Counted from the stretch's first letter, positions 14,796-22,007 are shown. The stretch: DNA of 25,311 nt from CAZNRY01 sp964575675 (GCA_964575675.1 CAZNRY010000037.1:1-25311), one strand, 5' to 3'. Made by a program: numbers and translations. Notes: generated from the letters alone by a model not told the origin.

Positions 14796-14815
14796 CCCCG
14801 CGGAAGACCGCGGGG
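14796..14815. repeat. Hairpin between the beta-lactamase-like and SPFH genes
   Basis: CCCCGCGG and CCGCGGGG form an 8-bp stem with a 4-nt loop (AAGA on plus). On the minus strand it lies 89 nt downstream of the beta-lactamase-like stop codon and upstream of SPFH. No T-run follows, so it is either a weak terminator or a leader element of the SPFH transcript. Nothing else recognisable occurs in 14707-14903. Confidence 0.4.
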
Positions 14816-14903
14816 CGCCCTCTCTGTTATCGGCAAAACGGATGCGCGGGTTGAACCTCTTGAGCGAGGGAGTGCGATGGGGATTCCCAAAGGGCGCGGC
14901 GCT

Positions 14904-16025
14904 TCAGAACGGAAACGGATTCGGCCTCGGTCGCCGGTCGAAACTCCCGCGCCTACCGCGATGGGACACCCCCAGGACGAGAAACAGGGCCGCGAGGCAG
15001 ACCGCGAGAACGCTGAAGGTGAGAAGGGTATCCGAGCCTCCGTAGAGGCTCTTCTCGATGCCGAGGATGGCGGGGGCCGCCCAGCCGAGATCGTTGTTGG
15101 CGGCGACGATCATGACGAGGTGCCTTCCAGGATCGGCGAGGATCGCGAGCCGGTGGCCGGACGATGCGCCCTCGACCCGATAGGCGGATTCTCCGTCGCG
15201 GTCGCTTCCGCCAACCCAATCGCGGAGCCTCTCCCTTGCTTCCCCGCCAAGGACGCCCCCGCCCTGCAAGGCGAGCCGCCATCGGAAGAGATCCCCGACC
15301 GTGCTCCAGATGCCGAGAGCCCCGGCTTCGCCTGAAGCGTCCGGCGGGGCGTGGGTCAACCTCGACGCGGTCCGCCGCAGGGACGGCCCGAGCAGAGGAG
15401 AGAGCCAGGGGAGCTTCTCGAGCAAACGGAAGGCGCCCCGGGGCGCAGTGTAACCGCGCGCCATGAGGGAGTCGGGTGCGACTGGGTCATCGGAGAAGAT
15501 CGTGTGGGTCATGCCGGCCCGCTTGAGCAGGCGCTCCCGGATCTGCTGCCGGAGAGGCCGGCCGGAAGCCTCCTCGATGATCTCCGTCAATCGACGCGCA
15601 TCCTCCGCGTCTGCGGGCACTCTCCGCGCGCCCTCGACGACCCTTAGGACCGAGTCGTCGATCCGGAGTTTTCCGTCCATCTCGAGTCCCAAGATCGCCG
15701 CGAAGAGAAACTCCTTCTCCAACGACCCCAGGGGGAAGAGGGTCTCGACCGTGTTGGCGATTCCGCGATCCCGGTCGGCCTCGCCGTATGCCCCGTGAAG
15801 GACTACGAGACCATCCCTGTACACGAACACGGACCCGGAGAAGCCGGCCGGCACGAAGTCTTTCAGCAAGGCGTCGATCCGCTCACCCGCCGTACCCAGG
15901 ACAAACGGATCATCGAGCGGATTTGCTTCCGAGGATGCCGATCCCTGTCCGCAAGCGGTCCGTGGGCCAGGGGCAAGCGGAGAGAGGAGCACGAGCAGAA
16001 CGAGCATGAGTCGGGCGCGCCGCAT
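14904..16025 (-). CDS. Degenerate serine beta-lactamase/penicillin-binding-like protein
   Basis: A 373-aa exported protein started at ATG 16025, with GGGAGG 6 nt upstream and a signal peptide at 1-26. It aligns by eye with class C beta-lactamase/D-alanyl-D-alanine carboxypeptidase-like hydrolases: GFSGSVFVYRDGLVVLHGAYGEAD, then FPLGSLEKEF, giving the SxxK pair S101 and K104, then AAILGLEMDGKLRIDDSV. The family normally continues with a LLxHTSG segment and the catalytic YxN motif. Here about 60-80 residues are absent and the sequence jumps from VLRVVEGARRVPADAEDARRL directly to TEIIEEASGRPL...AGMTHT. The C-terminal HxG/KTG-type box is also degenerate (GASSGH). A hydrophobic helix near the end (LLTFSVLAVCLAALFLVLG) should anchor it. 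It is probably catalytically impaired or a binding protein. It is divergent from rho. Confidence 0.8.
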   Translation of the reverse strand: MRRARLMLVLLVLLSPLAPGPRTACGQGSASSEANPLDDPFVLGTAGERIDALLKDFVPAGFSGSVFVYRDGLVVLHGAYGEADRDRGIANTVETLFPLGSLEKEFLFAAILGLEMDGKLRIDDSVLRVVEGARRVPADAEDARRLTEIIEEASGRPLRQQIRERLLKRAGMTHTIFSDDPVAPDSLMARGYTAPRGAFRLLEKLPWLSPLLGPSLRRTASRLTHAPPDASGEAGALGIWSTVGDLFRWRLALQGGGVLGGEARERLRDWVGGSDRDGESAYRVEGASSGHRLAILADPGRHLVMIVAANNDLGWAAPAILGIEKSLYGGSDTLLTFSVLAVCLAALFLVLGVSHRGRRGSFDRRPRPNPFPF

Positions 16026-16127
16026 CTTCGACCTCCCGGCCGAGCTTAGAGTTCCTGCCTGCCCGGCGCCAGGGGTGGTCGGCGCGGTTCGCGCCGGCCG
16101 TCGAATCTGGCTTGCGCCGGATAGACC

Positions 16128-16136
16128 TGCTAGTCT
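16128..16136 (+). promoter_or_regulatory. Extended -10 element for rho
   Basis: TGC-TAGTCT (16128-16136) predicts a start near 16143, after the far-upstream TTG at 16112, which argues against that codon as the rho start. The resulting 83-nt leader contains a perfect 14-bp palindrome GGCCCGGCCGGGCC (16169-16182) that can form a hairpin. Rho is autoregulated through its leader in enterobacteria; whether that holds here is unknown. Confidence 0.4.
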
Positions 16137-16225
16137 CGCGTGATCCGGATCTACACCAAGTCGCACGGGGCCCGGCCGGGCCTCATCTCTCTGCGTTCCC
16201 TGGTAGGGAGAGAAAAGGAGATTGG

Positions 16226-17557
16226 TTGGGCTTCGAAGACCCGCCTGTCCATCCCGATGGCGGCCAGCGGCCATCAGGAGATCAATCACCGCGCCCCCGT
16301 TCCCGGCGGGGTGGACGGCGGAGACGGAGGTCGAACGGGGAGGCGCCGAGCGACCAGAAGGGCGCAGGGAGCGGAGGCGACGGCGTGCGCGCGGAGGCCG
16401 ATCCGCGCCGGCGAGAGGACGGCAGCGCGGCGCGCGGCCGCCATTCCTCCCACGGCCCCGGCCGGCGGACGGATGGGCCATCGCCCGATCGACGCCGGGG
16501 CGGACTGCATTCGGAGCGGACCGTCACGAACCCTGCCCCCAGGACCCACGGCCGATCGGCCCATCGCGACGCCGGGCGCTCGATGAGCGGCTCCTCTGGT
16601 CGGGCATCCGACCGAGTGGGCCGCGGCTTCTCGGGCCGGCACGATGGACGGGGGCCGGGTGGCACGGCGGGCGACAAGAGGCGGGCGCTCGAAGAGCTCT
16701 TCCGCCTCTTGCAGCGCGGGACGAGCATCGATCCCCACGAGAGGATCCGGCTCGAGCTTGAGCCGGAGGGACTCTCGATGCGGGCGATGGATCTGGTAAC
16801 GCCGATCGGGAAGGGGCAACGCTGTCTCATCGTCTCGCCCCCGAAGGCCGGCAAGACCATGCTCCTCATGGATGTCGCGCGATCGGTTGAGAAGAACCAT
16901 CCGGAGATCAGCGTCTACGCCCTGCTCGTCGATGAACGCCCGGAGGAAGTGACGCATTTCCGGCGCGGGGTGAAAGCGCAGGTGTACGCCGCGTCGTCGG
17001 ATCTCTCGGCCTCCGAGCACGTCGACCGGGCCGAGGAGGCAATGACCGACATCCTCGAGCACGTTGTCGCCGGCGAGGACGTCCTCCTACTCCTCGACTC
17101 GATCACACGCCTTGCGCGCGCGTACAACAACGTTCTCGAAGGGACGGGGCGTACGCTGACGGGCGGGCTCGATGCGGCCACGATGCAGGCCCCGCGCCAG
17201 GTCTTCGGGGCCGCGCGCAAGATCGAGGAAGGGGGAAGCCTCACGATCCTCGGAACCGCGCTGATCGACACCGGCTCGCGCATGGACGAAGTCATCTTCC
17301 AGGAGTTCAAGGGGACGGGAAACACGGAACTCGTTCTCTCTCGCGAGTTGTTCGAGAAGCGGATTTTCCCCTGCATCGACATCGGCAAGAGCGGGAGCCG
17401 CAAGGAAGAGAAACTCGTGCCGCCCGCCCTGCTGCCGAGACTCCACATGCTCAGGCGGGCCCTTGCCGGCAGGAAGACCGAGGAAGCGATGACCGGACTT
17501 CTAGGTCTCCTTCAGAAGTACCGGACAAACGAGGAGTTGCTCCAGAGCCTCGCCTGA
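16226..17557 (+). CDS. rho: Transcription termination factor Rho with Arg/Gly-rich tail in place of the RNA-binding domain
   Basis: A 443-aa Rho ATPase/helicase, which releases nascent RNA from RNA polymerase. The start is TTG 16226: AAAGGAG ends 5 nt upstream, and the promoter box at 16128 lies before it. The motor is complete: linker ELFRLLQRGTSIDPHERIRLELE, PIGKGQR, Walker A SPPKAGKT (204-211), catalytic E237 in DERPEEV, Walker B ending D291 in LLLLDSITRLARAYN, R-loop EFKGTGN and SGSRKEEKL. The first 150 residues are unusual. They are dominated by Arg, Gly, Ser and Asp (for example RRGGRRRRR) and lack both the Rho N-terminal helical domain and the cold-shock domain that forms the primary RNA-binding site. 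The segment between P-loop and Walker B (YAASSDLSASEHVDRAEEAMTDI by position, about 256-280) also departs from the usual STFDEP...AEMV form. It may be a divergent paralogue. Confidence 0.9.
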   Translation: MGFEDPPVHPDGGQRPSGDQSPRPRSRRGGRRRRRSNGEAPSDQKGAGSGGDGVRAEADPRRREDGSAARGRHSSHGPGRRTDGPSPDRRRGGLHSERTVTNPAPRTHGRSAHRDAGRSMSGSSGRASDRVGRGFSGRHDGRGPGGTAGDKRRALEELFRLLQRGTSIDPHERIRLELEPEGLSMRAMDLVTPIGKGQRCLIVSPPKAGKTMLLMDVARSVEKNHPEISVYALLVDERPEEVTHFRRGVKAQVYAASSDLSASEHVDRAEEAMTDILEHVVAGEDVLLLLDSITRLARAYNNVLEGTGRTLTGGLDAATMQAPRQVFGAARKIEEGGSLTILGTALIDTGSRMDEVIFQEFKGTGNTELVLSRELFEKRIFPCIDIGKSGSRKEEKLVPPALLPRLHMLRRALAGRKTEEAMTGLLGLLQKYRTNEELLQSLA

Positions 17558-17589
17558 TCACTCGGGTTCGCGGATCGCGCCGATCAGGC
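17552..17589. repeat. Inverted repeat containing both stop codons of rho and selD
   Basis: GCCTGATC (17552-17559) and GATCAGGC (17582-17589) are perfect 8-bp inverted repeats. Each contains the terminal Ala codon and TGA of one of the two convergent genes. The 22-nt spacer is GC-rich and no T-run follows on either strand. It may act as a shared 3' hairpin for both mRNAs, or it may simply reflect identical Ala-stop endings. Confidence 0.5.
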
Positions 17590-18645
17590 CGTGCGCGCGA
17601 TCAGGCGGATCGTGCCCCTACCTTCTCCGATCACCCGGCCGATCCGCGCGGCTCCTGCGACGCCGTGGCGTGCGAGGGCCGTCTGCATCCGGTCGGCCCG
17701 GTCCTCCGGGACGGAGATCAGAAGCCCGCCCGAGGTCTGCGGGTCATAGAGGAGATCGAGGAGCGCGGGGTCGATCCCTTCCGCCCCCTCGACGGCCGGC
17801 GACGCGTAGAGCCGATTCGCGCCGAGCCCGCCCGGTTTGTCGCCCGCCCGCACGTGCTCCATCGCCCCCTGGAGGATCGGCACGCGCGATGCATCGATCT
17901 CGACCGCGGCCCGCGACCCCCTGGCCATCTCGAGGAGATGTCCCAGGAGGCCGAAGCCGGTGACGTCGGTCGCCGCACTCACGCCGACCTCGACCATCGC
18001 CTCCGCGGCCGCGGCATTCAACCGGCGCATCGTCGCCGTCACGAGCGCAAGCGTCTCCCGCGAGAGGTTTCCGTTCTTGAGGGCGGTCGTCAGAATCCCG
18101 GTGCCGATCGGTTTCGTCAAGAAGAGGACGTCGCCGGGGCGCGCGCCGGCGTTCGTCACGATGCGGTCGGGATGAACCGTGCCGGTCACGGAGAGGCCGA
18201 AAAAGAGCTCCGGGGCCTTGACCGAATGCCCGCCGGCCAGGACGGCGCCCGTCTCGTCCACGACCTCGTGCGCGCCCTTCAAGATCTCGCCGAGGACGTC
18301 CCAGGGGAGTTCCCCCTGGGGCCAGCCGACGAGGTTCAACGCCGTCCGCGGCGTTCCTCCCATCGCGTAGACGTCGGAGAACGCGTTGGCCGCGGCGATC
18401 GCCCCGAACTCGAACGGGTCATCGACGATCGGCGTGAAAAAGTCGACCGTCTGGATGAGCGCGAGGTCCGGCCCGAGACGGAATACGCCTGCATCATCGT
18501 GGGTTTCCATTCCCACGAGAAGGTCGGGATGCCGCACCTGAGGCAGGCGGGCCAAGACTTGCTCCAGGTCCCCCGGAGCGATCTTGGACGCTCAGCCCGC
18601 GCAGGCGGCCATCTCGGTGAGCCGCTTTTTTTGCTCCTCGCTCAA
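17584..18645 (-). CDS. selD: Selenide, water dikinase (selenophosphate synthetase) containing selenocysteine at an in-frame UGA
   Basis: SelD makes selenophosphate from selenide and ATP, the selenium donor for selenocysteine and seleno-tRNA. A naive reading starts at 18555 and lacks the active-site loop. Extending the same frame upstream crosses one TGA (18594-18592) and reaches TTG 18645, 4 nt after AGGGAGG. The added N-terminus reads MSEEQKKRLTEMAACAG-U-ASKIAP, which matches the known family start (MSE...RLT...GAG-C-GCKI): U18 replaces catalytic Cys17 of the E. coli enzyme and K21 is the partner lysine. Metal ligands D51, D68 and D91 fall where the family has them, and DVTGFGLLGHL, GGHS and DPQTSGGLL are intact. 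Length is 353 aa, standard for the family. A SECIS-like hairpin follows the UGA. The genome should therefore encode SelA, SelB and tRNA-Sec elsewhere. It is convergent with rho. Confidence 0.93.
18552..18594 (-). promoter_or_regulatory. Recoded UGA and bacterial SECIS-like hairpin in selD
   Basis: The UGA is at 18594-18592. Four nt later (18587-18552) the RNA can form a lower stem CCAAGA/TCTTGG of 6 bp, an internal loop TC/AAG, and an upper stem GCTCCGG/CTGGAGC of 7 bp (one G-U) capped by GGGAC. The apical loop starts 19 nt after the UGA, and its G-rich sequence and placement fit bacterial SECIS elements bound by SelB. Confidence 0.8.
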
Positions 18646-18672
18646 GATCCCTCCCTCATGCTTGTCGGGGCA

Positions 18673-18702
18673 AGGCTACCAGCATCCACGATCCGGACTC
18701 AA
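18673..18702 (-). promoter_or_regulatory. Predicted selD promoter
   Basis: TTGAGT (18702-18697), an 18-nt spacer and TAGCCT (18678-18673), extended as TGG-TAGCCT. The predicted leader of about 20 nt contains the ribosome site used by TTG 18645, supporting the upstream selenocysteine-containing start. A 7-bp hairpin (18715-18737) lies between this promoter and the preceding gene but lacks a T-run. Confidence 0.5.
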
Positions 18703-18747
18703 CGTACCCTTCGGCCGCTCCCGCAGTTCCGGAGCGGGTCGCGGGAC

Positions 18748-19809
18748 CTATCGCGCCTCTGGCGGCTGGATAAGGAACATCTCCTCGATGCGGCGAAGAA
18801 GCTCCTGTGTCCGGAAACCGCGCGCCCGGACCCCGAGTCCATCCGAGAGCATGCCGCGCGTTTGCGCGCCTGCGCCCGTGAGGTAGAAAAAGGCAGCCGC
18901 CCTCGCGACTTCGGCCTCCTCGATCGACAGAAGGGGGCGAGCCGCATCTCCCGCCGCGACGGCGGCGATGTCATCCTTGGCGCGCTTGAGCCACCCGGAC
19001 TGGGTCTCGGCATCGTAGAAGGGCTCGTAGGTCCCTCCCGTCCGGGACTGCAGGAAGACGGGGAACCGGCAGCAACCCGAGCAATCACTGCTGCCGCGAA
19101 TCCCAAGGATCGCGACGAGACGGCACTCCTCGAGGATCTCCGGGGCGACCTGCAGGATCGGGGTCGCCGGGTCATCACCGGGCAGGATCTTCTCGAGGAC
19201 GATCTTCCCGAGGTCCACGTCGGCAACGAGCGATGCGGGATCGAAGAGTGCCGGGCCGTCATCGTTCAGCTCGACAAGGAGGACACCAGCGCACGCGGGT
19301 CCCGGACAACTGCAGAAGCGGCGCAGGGCGATCTCGGTGACGCCGTCCCGATCCAGGTCGATCGCGCCTCGCGCATCGAGGATCGAAATTCTGCAAACGT
19401 TTGGCCAGCGCCCCAGATCATCCCGGCCCATTCGCGAGGGGGTGACATCCTCCTCGGGGCTGCCTGCCGGAAAGATCCCGCCCCCCCGGTTTCCCGTCGG
19501 GAGGAGGATCGCGACGGTCGTCGTGTCGGAGGAGCGGATTTGGCGGAAGGCGACCCTCGGCAGCAGGAGATGCGCGTCCGAGCGGTCGGTCGGGATCGTG
19601 CCGAGTTCGCGCTCCGAGACCACGATCTGCCACGATGTTCCGTCCAGGGAGACGAGGTTTGCGCGTTCCGCGACACTCCAAGGGCCGGGGGAGGGCGTCC
19701 ATCCGCCCGAAGAATCCGCCGGCGGTTCCGCGGGACGATACGGCGCCTGGCCCCATGCCGGGAGCGCCGAGAGGAGGAGCGCAAGGAGCCAGCCGAATCG
19801 GACTTGCAT
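18748..19809 (-). CDS. Exported protein of unknown function, cysteine-rich centre
   Basis: A 353-aa protein when started at ATG 19809, which opens into a signal peptide (MQVRFGWLLALLLSALPAWG). Much longer upstream readings run antisense to the acyltransferase gene and are rejected. I do not recognise the family. After a Pro-rich linker (25-50) come beta-rich segments with WQIVVSERELG and VAILLPTGNRGGGIF. The centre contains DLDRDGVTEIALRRFCSCPGPAC, where DLDRDGVTE resembles calcium-binding FG-GAP/VCBS-type repeats, and later SSDCSGCC; these cysteines could form disulfides or bind metal. The C-terminal third is helical (RAKDDIAAVAAG, EEAEVARAAAFFYLTG). Ribosome binding is weak (GATGGA). Its position upstream of selD on the same strand is probably coincidental, since selD has its own promoter. 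Confidence 0.7.
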   Translation of the reverse strand: MQVRFGWLLALLLSALPAWGQAPYRPAEPPADSSGGWTPSPGPWSVAERANLVSLDGTSWQIVVSERELGTIPTDRSDAHLLLPRVAFRQIRSSDTTTVAILLPTGNRGGGIFPAGSPEEDVTPSRMGRDDLGRWPNVCRISILDARGAIDLDRDGVTEIALRRFCSCPGPACAGVLLVELNDDGPALFDPASLVADVDLGKIVLEKILPGDDPATPILQVAPEILEECRLVAILGIRGSSDCSGCCRFPVFLQSRTGGTYEPFYDAETQSGWLKRAKDDIAAVAAGDAARPLLSIEEAEVARAAAFFYLTGAGAQTRGMLSDGLGVRARGFRTQELLRRIEEMFLIQPPEAR

Positions 19810-19945
19810 GCGTCCATCATCCGGCCCGAGGGCATCCGGGTCAAATGGGACCGCAGGGGAACTCACCGGGCGCCGGCCCGGCGGCGCGGGCGGCTTCCGC
19901 TCGGCGAATGACCAAGCTTCCAAGTATTCCCTGCGAAGAAGCAGT

Positions 19946-19974
19946 TTGGCATTCCGGTCCCTTGCGGCAAGAAT
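19946..19974 (+). promoter_or_regulatory. Predicted promoter of the acyltransferase-glycosyltransferase operon, apparently leaderless
   Basis: TTGGCA (19946-19951), a 17-nt spacer and AAGAAT (19969-19974). The -10 box ends 6 nt before ATG 19981, so transcription should start at or within a base of the ATG. No ribosome binding site is present. Confidence 0.45.
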
Positions 19975-19980
19975 CGCCTC

Positions 19981-20769
19981 ATGCGCGTCCAGACCGCCGC
20001 CCGGCTTCTCGCGGCCGTTCCTCCCGGGGCTGTGGGCGGGACGGCCTGGCTGGCCGCCCCCGTTCTCGCCGCGATCTCTCCCTCGGGGGTTCGCGCTTGG
20101 CGGTCCAATGTCCGGGCGGCCGCCGCGCCGCCCCGGACGCCCGCCCGTCTGCAGGCCATCACGCCGTTTCGCCATCACATCCTTCTCGTGTACGAGTCGC
20201 TCGCGATGCTGGGAGGGCGGTCGTTTGCGATCGAGCGTAAGGGTGAGGAGCATCTCAAGGCTGCGCTCCGTGAAAATAAAGGGCTGCTTGTCGTCACCGC
20301 GCATCTTGGCAACTGGCACGTCGGCGCGCATGACCTTCACATACGGACGGGGCAGCCGGTCCATTCGATCGCGGGAGTGCAGTTCCTCAGAGGATGGACC
20401 GAGGATCTGCGCGCCGCCTATCGCGGGGTTGGTCTGGAGTTCCATCCCCGCGAGGGATCCGCCGGCCGGCTGATCCGGATCATCCGCAAGAAGGGAATCG
20501 TGGCGCTCCACTTGGACGGCGGCCAACATGCGGGCGTGGGCCCCGCGACCCGCGGCGCGTTCCTGCTGTCCCGGCGGACCGGATGCCCGATCCTTCCCGC
20601 CCTGTGCGAGCGGGTTGCGTCCGGCCGGTTCATCCAGCGCTTCGGACCTCCCCTCGCGGGCGGAGACGCGGCGCCCGGGCCGGACCGGATGTCCCGCATC
20701 CTCTTCGACATGGTCAAGGGCCGGACGGGGCAATGGGCGCTCTTCCGGCCCTTGGCGGAAGGCGCATGA
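19981..20769 (+). CDS. LpxL/HtrB-family lysophospholipid acyltransferase-like protein
   Basis: A 262-aa protein of the LpxL/HtrB/PatA superfamily, membrane-associated enzymes that transfer acyl chains to lipid A precursors or to phosphatidylinositol mannosides. The family core is visible: a hydrophobic N-terminus (about 5-35), GLLVVTAHLGNW (101-112), GIVALHLDGGQ with the following Gly-rich GPATRGAFLLSRRTG, and CPILPALCERV. The hallmark HxxxxD/E catalytic pair is altered: H108 is present but the acid five residues on is H113 (HLGNWH), so activity may be reduced or chemically different. At 262 aa it is slightly shorter than LpxL (about 300). The stop overlaps the next start as ATGA, so translation is coupled to the glycosyltransferase. 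The order acyltransferase then PimA-like enzyme is the order seen in actinobacterial phosphatidylinositol mannoside loci. Confidence 0.8.
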   Translation: MRVQTAARLLAAVPPGAVGGTAWLAAPVLAAISPSGVRAWRSNVRAAAAPPRTPARLQAITPFRHHILLVYESLAMLGGRSFAIERKGEEHLKAALRENKGLLVVTAHLGNWHVGAHDLHIRTGQPVHSIAGVQFLRGWTEDLRAAYRGVGLEFHPREGSAGRLIRIIRKKGIVALHLDGGQHAGVGPATRGAFLLSRRTGCPILPALCERVASGRFIQRFGPPLAGGDAAPGPDRMSRILFDMVKGRTGQWALFRPLAEGA

Positions 20770-21971
20770 GATCGCTCCGGGTGCTGATCGCCACGCAATC
20801 GTACTACCCGAAGTGCGGCGGCATCGCCGAGCACGTCAGGCACCTTTCCCTCGCCCTCCAGGAGAAGGGACATCGGGTCCAGGTTCTCACCTCGGCCCCG
20901 GGACCCCCGGGGGGGGAGTTGCCGGGCCCTGAGATCATCCGTATCGGAAGGCGTTTCGAGGTTCCGTCGAACGGAACGCGGGCGAATCTGGCGTTCCATC
21001 CCTTTTTCCGGCAAGCGCTCCGCGCGGTCCTCTCGGGAGGAATCGATCTCGTCCACGTGCACTCGCCCCTCGAGCCGTTTCTTCCATGGGCCGTCCTGCA
21101 GGAGGCCCAGGTGCCCTGCCTCGGGACGTTTCACAACGCGGGACCTACGCATCTCGGCTATCGCCTCTTCGCCCGGTGGCTCTCGCCGCTGGCGGAGCGG
21201 CTTGATCTGCGCATCGCGGTTTCGCGCTGCGCCGCGGAGTACGCGGGCCGCCATTTTCCGGGGGAGTACCTCGTGATCCCAAACGGCGTCGATCCGCGGC
21301 GGTTCCGCCCCCGACCCTCCGGCGCGGATCCTCGCCCGCCCACAGTTCTCTTCGTCGGCGGCCTCGAGCCCCGGAAGGGGCTCGACGTCCTGATCGAGGC
21401 GATTGCGATCGCCGCCCGTCGGACCGCGCCCCCACCCCGCCTTGTCGTGGTCGGGGACGGTTCGCTGCGGCGCAGGTTCCTGCGGGAGGCCCGCCGCGCG
21501 CGGATCGACTTCGAGTGGCATGGGCGGGTGGAACCCGAGGAGATGCCGGCCCGCTATTGGGAAGCCGATCTCCTTGCCGCCCCCGCACTCTATGGAGAAT
21601 CGTTCGGCATCGTCCTGCTCGAGGCATTGGCGACGGGACTTCCGGTCGTCGCCTCGCGGATCGAGGGGTTTGCCGAGCTGCTGGGCGGCTGTCCGGCTGC
21701 CCGCCTCGTCCAACCCGGAGACCCATCCGCCCTCGCGGATGGGATCGCCGAAATGCTCGCCCGGGGCGCCGGGGGGAGGCTCGAAGAGGAAGCCCGGAGG
21801 GCGGCCCTGTCCTACGGCTGGGGCAGGGTGTCCGGGCTCGTGGAGGAGGCCTACGGCGAGCTGCTCGGGGGGAAGCCCGTGGCGGCCCCCCGGATGGCGT
21901 TTTCTGTGCTTGCGGGGGGACGGCCGGTGCCCCATATTGCGCCGGGACGACCTGGAGCAGGAGGAGCTTGA
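20766..21971 (+). CDS. GT4-family glycosyltransferase, PimA-like
   Basis: A 401-aa retaining glycosyltransferase with two Rossmann domains (GT-B fold). The start is the ATG of the ATGA overlap with the acyltransferase stop. The N-terminal domain begins MRSLRVLIATQSYYPKCGG, with the Gly-Gly acceptor loop at 18-19, then RRFEVPSNGTRANLAF, which resembles the PYNGSVARL segment of mycobacterial PimA. The C-terminal domain has IPNGVD (171-176), FVGGLEPRKG with R203/K204 for donor phosphates, and the GT4 signature E278-SFGIVLLE286. Expected activity is transfer of a hexose from a nucleotide donor to a membrane lipid; mannose and a phosphoinositide acceptor are only suggested by the PimA resemblance. 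The last 30 residues are Pro/Gly-rich and poorly structured. Its stop codon lies inside the promoter of the next gene. Confidence 0.88.
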   Translation: MRSLRVLIATQSYYPKCGGIAEHVRHLSLALQEKGHRVQVLTSAPGPPGGELPGPEIIRIGRRFEVPSNGTRANLAFHPFFRQALRAVLSGGIDLVHVHSPLEPFLPWAVLQEAQVPCLGTFHNAGPTHLGYRLFARWLSPLAERLDLRIAVSRCAAEYAGRHFPGEYLVIPNGVDPRRFRPRPSGADPRPPTVLFVGGLEPRKGLDVLIEAIAIAARRTAPPPRLVVVGDGSLRRRFLREARRARIDFEWHGRVEPEEMPARYWEADLLAAPALYGESFGIVLLEALATGLPVVASRIEGFAELLGGCPAARLVQPGDPSALADGIAEMLARGAGGRLEEEARRAALSYGWGRVSGLVEEAYGELLGGKPVAAPRMAFSVLAGGRPVPHIAPGRPGAGGA

Positions 21972-21995
21972 CTTTTCCGGGCGAGGTCGTAATGT
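21968..21995 (+). promoter_or_regulatory. Promoter of the small outer-membrane barrel gene, overlapping the glycosyltransferase stop
   Basis: TTGACT (21968-21973), a 16-nt spacer and TAATGT (21990-21995). The -35 box contains the TGA stop codon of the upstream gene. The predicted leader is about 118 nt. Confidence 0.6.
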
Positions 21996-22007
21996 GCCCA
22001 TGATTTT

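Noticed and set aside
16112..16225. Rho starting at TTG 16112
   Set aside because: There is no ribosome site there, and the predicted transcript begins later (-10 box at 16131-16136). TTG 16226 has AAAGGAG at the right distance.
18592..18594. TGA as a true stop with SelD starting at TTG 18555
   Set aside because: That start removes the conserved catalytic loop and has no ribosome site, whereas the upstream extension matches the family residue by residue.
17665..19911. A 748-codon open frame on the plus strand
   Set aside because: It runs antisense to selD and the following exported-protein gene, is dominated by Arg, Asp, Gly and Glu, and shows no domain or ribosome site. It is a GC-driven shadow.
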